From Paenibacillus oryzae (GTDB lineage Bacteria; Bacillota; Bacilli; Paenibacillales; Paenibacillaceae), in assembly GCF_001675045.1 (NCBI RefSeq), contig NZ_LYPA01000043.1, positions 117,662 to 181,661 on the forward strand: a stretch of 64,000 bases of DNA. Reading direction: 5' to 3'. Below are positions 58,704-64,000 of the stretch, piece by piece (positions within the stretch are counted from its first letter, which is position 1; every line of letters starts with the position of its first letter). The notes under the pieces were generated by a model. The model did no database searches and was not told where the DNA came from. It was given only the letters and a program-made list of their open reading frames with translations. Position numbers and translations under genes: made by a program.

Positions 58704-61466
58704 ATGCTGGAGCGTTTTGGACATGGAGGAGATTTAACGACGGCGAAGGAGGAATTTGGGCTTGAGCCATCCGCATTTACGGATTTCAGCTCCAATATGA
58801 ATCCGCTTGGCCCGCCTGCTGCGGTTGGCGAAGTGCTGATGGATTACGCCAAGCGTATTTCCGCTTATCCCGATCCTGCTGCTCGAAGGCTGAGCAGCAA
58901 GCTGGCTCTCCGCCATGGCATTCCGGAGGATTATTTACTGGCAGGAAACGGGGCAGCGGAGCTGATTGATCTGGCGGTGCGAGTTTTAAGTCCCGTCAAG
59001 GCGGCTCTTGCCGTGCCATGCTTTCAGGAATACGGGGATGCTTTGTCCAAAATCGGCTGCGAGCTTTATGAAATTCCTTTAAAGCGAAGCAATCAGTTCC
59101 GGCTTGCGGAAGATGAGGTGCGCACAGCGTTAGCGGAATCCGGGGCTTCACTTTATGTGCTGGGCTCTCCCAATAATCCAACGGGAGCGCTGGTTGACCC
59201 GCGTCTCATTGAGATGATTCTGGATAGCGGGGCTTCTGTTTTGGTGGATGAAGCGTTTATGGATTTTGTGCCGGATGAGCAGGAATGGAGCGTTCTTCAA
59301 CGTGTTGTCGATCACGAGCGGCTGATCGTTACCCGTTCTATGACGAAGTTTTACAGCATCCCAGGCATTCGGCTGGGCTATGCTGCTGCTGCTCCGTCAA
59401 TCATTCAGGCGATGCGCAGGCTTCAGGTTCCATGGAGCGTTAATTCGTTGGCCCAGGAAATTGGAGTGGCGATGCTGGACGAAGGGGAGTTTGAGCAAAA
59501 AACGCTAAGGTGGCTGCCTGAAGAACGGAGGTGGCTTGCCGAACAGCTGCAAAACCGCGGCTTGCAGGCAATGGATAGCGCGACCAATTATTTATTGCTG
59601 CATTTGCCGGAAAATACGGCTTTAGATGCCGGGCAATTGCAACGGGAAATGGGCCGGCGCGGCGTATTGATTCGCAACGCTTCGCGGTTTCCGGGGCTTG
59701 ACGGCAGGAGCATACGGGTGGCGGTCAAGCTGAGGTCACATAATCTTCGCTTACTGGAGGCGCTGGATGAATGTTTCCCCTGTGATACGCATTCCTCGTT
59801 AGCGCAAAACCAGCGTTTTGGCGACCAGAAACTACTGAATAGGGATAGTAATGTACCAGATGCCGCAAAGCCGAAGCTTGCCGCTACGCTCATGATTCAG
59901 GGAACCGCATCCGACGTTGGCAAAAGTATGGTTACGACTGCTTTATGCCGCATTTTTACGCAGGATGGATACGTGACAAAGCCGTTTAAGTCGCAAAATA
60001 TGTCGCTTAACGCTTATGTAACGCTCGATGGCAAGGAGATTGGGGTAGCTCAGGGCATGCAGGCGGATGCTTGCGGAATTGCGGCTACGACCGACATGAA
60101 TCCCATTTTGCTAAAGCCGTCCGGCGAGATGGCCTCGCAGGTTGTCGTGCATGGCAAGCCGTTGGGGAACCTAAAGGCTAAGGCCTATAGGGAGCAATAT
60201 TTGCCTGTAGCCGGGGCTATTGTGCGTGAAGCGCTGCAGCGCTTAAGGGAAAGCTCCCAAATTGTTGTTATGGAAGGGGCGGGAAGCCCTGCCGAGATCA
60301 ATCTCAAGGATCGGGATATCGTCAATATGAATATGGCGGCATGGGGAGACGCGCCCGTCATCCTTGTCAGCGATATTGACCGGGGTGGTGTTTTTGCCTC
60401 TATCGTTGGAACGCTGGAGCTATTGGAGCCGGAGGAGCGCGACCGCGTTTGCGGCTTTATCATCAACAAATTTCGCGGCGATATCGCCTTGCTCAAGCCG
60501 GGACTGGATTGGCTTGAATCCAAAACAGGCAAACCCGTGCTTGGCGTATTGCCTTATTTGCCGGAGCTGGGGCTGGAGGCCGAGGATTCGCTGTCGCTTA
60601 ACGGGGCCAATCGCAGAAAAGCTGCTTTACCGGGAGCGTTGAGGAAAAAGCTTGATATCGCCGTCATCTCACTTCCCACTATGTCTAACTTCACCGACTT
60701 TGACCCTCTGGATGCGGAAGAGGACGTTGCTTTGCGTTATGTGGATAAGCCGGAGGAATGGGGCGAGCCTGACGCGGTTATTTTGCCCGGCTGCAAAAAT
60801 ACGTTTGAAGCGCTTCGCTGGTTGAGGACGCAAGGACTGGAGGAACCGCTCATACGTTATGTTGAAGGCGGTGGCTCCGTCGTTGGCATATGCGGCGGAT
60901 ATGAGATGCTGGGAGCCAAGCTGATAGACCCCCTCGGCGTCGAAAGCGAAGCCTCCGTTATGCAAGCACTGGAGATTTTTCCGTTTGAAACGATTTTTGC
61001 AGCGGAAAAAAAGACGGTCCGAGTAGAAGGCAACGCCATGTTAACGCCAAACGGAGAGAGCTACCCGATTTCGGGCTACGAAATTCATATGGGTGAGCTG
61101 GTTATGCAAAGCGGGGCCGCTTCCTTGCACAAGCCTTTTTTTGTACGGGAAGCCGTAATCAAAGGGAGCAATAGAGAAGCTGTAAGTGCAAACGCAAAGC
61201 CCCTTATCAAAGAGGAAGGTTTGTGCAGTGAAGACGGCAAGGTGTGGGGCACGTTTATACATGGCATTTTTCATAATGACGGCTTTCGCAGAAGCTGGCT
61301 TAATGAGTTGCGCCGACATAGGAATTGGCCGGAGCTGCCATCAGCGCTGCAATTCAGAAGCAGACGGGAGTTGGCCTTCGATCGGCTGGCGGAGCACGCG
61401 CGAAATCATTTGAACCTGCCGCTTATTTATGAAATTGCCGGCCTTCGGGGGAGAGATCAATTATGA
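58704..61466 (+). CDS. CobD-CbiP fusion: threonine-phosphate decarboxylase + cobyric acid synthase
   Basis: A single uninterrupted 920-residue frame with two enzymes. Residues 1 to about 355 are a class I/II PLP enzyme of the CobD type (DFSSNMNPLGPPAAV, GSPNNPTGALVDPR, and the PLP lysine in TRSMTKFYSIPGIRLGY), which makes aminopropanol phosphate. A linker of about 35 residues follows. From about 391 on is cobyric acid synthase (CbiP/CobQ): IQGTASDVGKSM P-loop, KSQNMSLNAYV, DIDRGGVFASIVGTLELL, and a glutamine-amidotransferase domain with the catalytic Cys in GGSVVGICGGYEMLG and His in GTFIHGIFHND. The products of both halves are joined by CbiB, encoded two genes upstream. Confidence 0.93.
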   Translation: MLERFGHGGDLTTAKEEFGLEPSAFTDFSSNMNPLGPPAAVGEVLMDYAKRISAYPDPAARRLSSKLALRHGIPEDYLLAGNGAAELIDLAVRVLSPVKAALAVPCFQEYGDALSKIGCELYEIPLKRSNQFRLAEDEVRTALAESGASLYVLGSPNNPTGALVDPRLIEMILDSGASVLVDEAFMDFVPDEQEWSVLQRVVDHERLIVTRSMTKFYSIPGIRLGYAAAAPSIIQAMRRLQVPWSVNSLAQEIGVAMLDEGEFEQKTLRWLPEERRWLAEQLQNRGLQAMDSATNYLLLHLPENTALDAGQLQREMGRRGVLIRNASRFPGLDGRSIRVAVKLRSHNLRLLEALDECFPCDTHSSLAQNQRFGDQKLLNRDSNVPDAAKPKLAATLMIQGTASDVGKSMVTTALCRIFTQDGYVTKPFKSQNMSLNAYVTLDGKEIGVAQGMQADACGIAATTDMNPILLKPSGEMASQVVVHGKPLGNLKAKAYREQYLPVAGAIVREALQRLRESSQIVVMEGAGSPAEINLKDRDIVNMNMAAWGDAPVILVSDIDRGGVFASIVGTLELLEPEERDRVCGFIINKFRGDIALLKPGLDWLESKTGKPVLGVLPYLPELGLEAEDSLSLNGANRRKAALPGALRKKLDIAVISLPTMSNFTDFDPLDAEEDVALRYVDKPEEWGEPDAVILPGCKNTFEALRWLRTQGLEEPLIRYVEGGGSVVGICGGYEMLGAKLIDPLGVESEASVMQALEIFPFETIFAAEKKTVRVEGNAMLTPNGESYPISGYEIHMGELVMQSGAASLHKPFFVREAVIKGSNREAVSANAKPLIKEEGLCSEDGKVWGTFIHGIFHNDGFRRSWLNELRRHRNWPELPSALQFRSRRELAFDRLAEHARNHLNLPLIYEIAGLRGRDQL

Positions 61467-62176
61467 CTCAGCCTTTTGTCAGCGGCTCCCTCTATCGTTC
61501 ACATTTATGGCCGGGGCTTCGCCTTGAGCTGCTAGAGGACCGCATTCAGCTTCATGCTTCGATGCAGCTTCACACGTTAAGCAGCGCGATTCTACCGGGG
61601 GGATTTTCATGGGCAAATACGATGGTCAACTGGCATGTTCCTATTCATTATCATTGTGATAATCCGCATGAGGACCTTATCCGCCGTTGTTCCGGATGGG
61701 GGCTTCTTGTGGAGGAAACCGTAGCTTTTATAACGGCAGCTGATCTGCATCAAGCCTCCGTTCAGGAGGTGGAGGGCGACTGCTTTAACCTGTTGGCGTG
61801 TACAACAGCCGGCACGCGAAATGCGGCGCGGGCCGGCGTCCCCCGCCATACGTATTCCGCATATATGCCGGGTACGATCAACACGATGCTGGTCATACAT
61901 GGCGCTATGACAGAATCGGCGATGGTGAATGCGGTCATCACGGCAACAGAAGCCAAAGCCGCAGCATTGCAGGATTTAGGTATTATGGAGCATGGAACAA
62001 GCCATGGAGCGACAGGCACAACCACCGATGCCATTGCAATTGGCGTCAGCCAGCAGCCGATGAATGGAGCGGTTCACGCTTATGCCGGAGCGGCAACAAC
62101 CATTGGCTGCGCCATTGGCGAAGCGGTTTACCAAAGTGTGCTGGAGGCTGCCGGAACGCCAAACCATCAAAGCTGA
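61463..62176 (+). CDS. cbiZ: Adenosylcobinamide amidohydrolase
   Basis: A 237-residue CbiZ-type enzyme that cuts the aminopropanol side chain of salvaged cobinamide or pseudocobalamin to give cobyric acid, so that the cell can rebuild cobalamin with its own lower ligand. Family blocks: LSSAILPGGFSWANTMVNWHV, GDCFNLLACTTAGTRNAARAG, PGTINTMLVIHGAMTESAMVNAVITATEAKAAALQ, and SHGATGTTTDAIAIG. It overlaps the fusion gene by 4 bases and ends the operon. Confidence 0.93.
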   Translation: MTQPFVSGSLYRSHLWPGLRLELLEDRIQLHASMQLHTLSSAILPGGFSWANTMVNWHVPIHYHCDNPHEDLIRRCSGWGLLVEETVAFITAADLHQASVQEVEGDCFNLLACTTAGTRNAARAGVPRHTYSAYMPGTINTMLVIHGAMTESAMVNAVITATEAKAAALQDLGIMEHGTSHGATGTTTDAIAIGVSQQPMNGAVHAYAGAATTIGCAIGEAVYQSVLEAAGTPNHQS

Positions 62177-62217
62177 TCCTCCTCTTTTAAAAAGGGGTTG
62201 AGCTTTGAATTGTAAAA

Positions 62218-62255
62218 CGAGAGCATTCTCTTTATAATAAAAGAGAATGTTCTCG
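62218..62255. promoter_or_regulatory. Inverted repeat: likely TetR operator, also terminator-like
   Basis: CGAGAGCATTCTCTTT (62218-62233) and AAAGAGAATGTTCTCG (62240-62255) form 16-base arms with one mismatch around ATAATA. The centre contains TATAAT (62233-62238), a perfect -10 hexamer, so a dimer bound here would block the promoter of the TetR gene. A T-rich tract follows directly, so the same hairpin could end the cobalamin transcript. Confidence 0.7.
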
Positions 62256-62288
62256 TTTTTATTTATTAAGGGAGTGAATCTGTTAATT

Positions 62289-62906
62289 ATGCCTAAGCTA
62301 TCGTCCCAGCAAAAGGAAGCAATACGTATGGAAATATTGGAAGCGGCAAAAGCTGTTTTTATAGAAAAAGGATATGAAGGGGCCTCCATGAAGGAAATAG
62401 TAGAGTGCTCCGGACGAAGCTTTGGCGGCGTTTATTTGTATTACTCCAACAAAGAGGACGTTTTTCTGGCTTTGCTACGCAGCCAGTTTCAGGAGATGGA
62501 GGCAAATACGGCCGTCAATCAGACTGTAAGCGCTTGGGAGTTGCTTGTCGTATTTCTTAATGAGCAGGAGAGGCGGGCAAGGCAAGTGGAGGGAGGGCTG
62601 GCTCCCTGTATGTTCGAATATTTTATCGTTGGACGCAGGGATGAGAAACGCCGCGTGTTGATCGAAGAGCGGCGCCGCGCGGTACATAACCATTTATTGA
62701 GCTTGATTCAAAGGGGAATTCAGCAGAATGAGTTTCAGCCATCCAAGCCTATTGAAACGATTGTAAATTGGCTGATCTCCTTTTTGGACGGCGTTTATTT
62801 GGAAAGCATCATTAACGGATGGGATAATATTCAGTTAGCGGACCAATTCGAGCTGCTTCAAATTGCTATCAGAGCCGTCTTGATCCCGACAAGCCTGGAG
62901 GATTAG
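62289..62906 (+). CDS. TetR-family transcriptional regulator
   Basis: About 205 residues. ATG at 62289 (MPKLSSQQKEAIRMEIL) is the natural TetR start. The helix-turn-helix covers about residues 13-60: ILEAAKAVFIEKGYEGASMKEIVECSGRSFGGVYLYYSNKEDVFLALL. The ligand domain is divergent. It starts 34 bases after a long inverted repeat that overlaps its promoter, indicating autoregulation. The alpha/beta-hydrolase gene starts 3 bases after its stop codon and is probably controlled with it. Confidence 0.92.
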   Translation: MPKLSSQQKEAIRMEILEAAKAVFIEKGYEGASMKEIVECSGRSFGGVYLYYSNKEDVFLALLRSQFQEMEANTAVNQTVSAWELLVVFLNEQERRARQVEGGLAPCMFEYFIVGRRDEKRRVLIEERRRAVHNHLLSLIQRGIQQNEFQPSKPIETIVNWLISFLDGVYLESIINGWDNIQLADQFELLQIAIRAVLIPTSLED

Positions 62907-62908
62907 AA

Positions 62909-63799
62909 ATGACAACGAAGAAGCCGCAATATTTGCCGGTTTTTAAAAGTGATGCAGGCTTGCGTTTATTTATGGATGCTTATGAGCGGGTTATGGAACA
63001 TTGGCCTGTGCCCTATGAAACGATGGAGATCCAGACGGATTATGGCGGCTGTCATGTCATCGCATGTGGTCCGAAGCAGGGAGAGCCAATCGTGATGTTC
63101 CATGGCATGACAAGCAACTCGGCCTTATGGTATCCAACGATTGAGGCGTTAAGCGGATTTCGGGTTTATTGCGTGGACACGCCAGGAGACTTTGGAAAAA
63201 GCAAAGTGGCTAAAAAAATTCAAACCCCGGAGGATGCCATCTGCTGGATGAATCAGCTGCTGGATGTTATGGGGCTGGAAAAAGCTATTTTTATCGGCCA
63301 CTCCATGGGCGGCTGGTTTTGCTCCAATTATGCTTCAGCCCATCCGGAAAAGATCCGGCGATTGGTACTGCTTGCACCCGCCGCATCCTTTTTGCCAGCT
63401 CCATTTGTCAAACTGCTTTTTAAAGTGTATCCTGCGCTGTTGTTCCCGAAGACTGAGCGAATTCAAAGGGCATGGAAGTGGTTTTGCGCTAAAGGTTACA
63501 CTCTCCCGCCGCATGTAATGCACTTGATCATCGCCGCTTATATGCATGGAAAATCGCAGCTTCCCGTTGTTCCACGGGTGATTGAAAAAGAGGCGTGGAA
63601 AAACCTGAATTCTCCGGTTCTGTTTATGGCAGGCGACGAGGAGAAGCTTTACGATGCCGGACAGGTCAACCAACAAGTGAAACAGGTTTTGCCGGAAGCA
63701 ACGGTTTACATCGTTCAAGGCGCTGGGCATTGCTTAATGCTTGAGCAACGGGAATACGTGAACAAAGTAATTCGGGAATTTTTATTGGAGCATGGATGA
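62909..63799 (+). CDS. Alpha/beta hydrolase
   Basis: A 296-residue cytoplasmic hydrolase. The nucleophile elbow is FIGHSMGGWFCSNYAS near residue 132, the acid is in LFMAGDEEKLYDAG, and the His in VQGAGHCLMLEQRE near the end; the oxyanion region is MFHGMTSNSALWYPTIEAL. The family includes esterases, lipases and haloalkane-type hydrolases, and the substrate cannot be told. It lies in a two-gene unit with the TetR regulator, suggesting response to a small hydrophobic or toxic compound. Confidence 0.9.
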   Translation: MTTKKPQYLPVFKSDAGLRLFMDAYERVMEHWPVPYETMEIQTDYGGCHVIACGPKQGEPIVMFHGMTSNSALWYPTIEALSGFRVYCVDTPGDFGKSKVAKKIQTPEDAICWMNQLLDVMGLEKAIFIGHSMGGWFCSNYASAHPEKIRRLVLLAPAASFLPAPFVKLLFKVYPALLFPKTERIQRAWKWFCAKGYTLPPHVMHLIIAAYMHGKSQLPVVPRVIEKEAWKNLNSPVLFMAGDEEKLYDAGQVNQQVKQVLPEATVYIVQGAGHCLMLEQREYVNKVIREFLLEHG

Positions 63800-64000
63800 G
63801 GTCTATTTAAGTTAAACTAAGAAGTGTTGACAGGGGGCCAGGCCGCCGTGAGGATGGTTCATCCCATTCCATTAACGAGTGAGCTAATCAATTCATGCGG
63901 AAAATCTGATTGTATAGTAAACATGACTTATGCAGTTCGCGAGATTAACTGGTAATGGTGAGAATCTATGCTTGAATAAACTGGCCACCAAGACATAGAA
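63800..64000. other. Right-edge intergenic sequence
   Basis: No gene, clear terminator or repeat was recognised between the hydrolase stop codon and the end of the window. Confidence 0.5.

Overview
The window reads as a chromosomal segment of a Gram-positive, spore-former-type bacterium close to Paenibacillus. GC is moderate (about 50-53%), Shine-Dalgarno sequences are strong (AAGGAGG-like), TTG and GTG starts are common, and YesM/YesN two-component pairs, lipoprotein substrate-binding proteins and a B. subtilis-like puc purine set are present. The genus is inferred from gene content and style only.

Layout. (1) 2-5646: the end of an operon with a DUF58 protein and two membrane-anchored von Willebrand A proteins. 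(2) 5696-26391: a carbohydrate-utilisation region. It holds a GH78 alpha-L-rhamnosidase on the minus strand, an AraC regulator, an ABC importer (two permeases and a binding lipoprotein), a kinase-less Cache sensor facing a YesM/YesN pair, and an operon of GH2 beta-mannosidase, GH42 beta-galactosidase, GH92 alpha-mannosidase and an unclassified alpha/beta-hydrolase. None of the enzymes shows a signal peptide, so oligosaccharides are probably imported and then cut in the cytoplasm. A 17-base motif precedes both the permease operon and the binding-protein gene, and its core recurs before the mannosidase operon. (3) 26557-27877: a rhodanese and an unrecognised 290-residue protein.

(4) 28045-47930: a large purine-catabolism locus. 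It contains adenosine deaminase, PucR (minus strand), a PucG-like aminotransferase, uraD, uraH, a guanine-deaminase-like amidohydrolase, XdhC, a PucB-like cytidylyltransferase, a BMP-type nucleoside ABC importer, the three xanthine dehydrogenase subunits and a Rieske oxygenase. The importer ATPase carries an in-frame amber stop. No urate oxidase is present although the two enzymes acting after it are. The locus is split by an 18-period, indel-free 52-bp array of palindromes (34903-35860), a purine-only tandem repeat (37791-37878) and a possible pseudoknotted leader before xdhC.

(5) 47962-51355: dGTPase, a TPR protein and an AT-richer XRE-TPR regulator, then intergenic repeats. (6) 51455-62176: a cobalamin riboswitch followed by btuFCD, cobT, cobU, cbiB, cobS, a CobD-CbiP fusion and cbiZ. 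This is uptake and remodelling of corrinoids; no corrin-ring synthesis genes are seen. (7) 62218-63799: a TetR regulator with a promoter-overlapping inverted repeat, and an alpha/beta hydrolase. No rRNA, tRNA, intact insertion sequence or CRISPR array was seen.
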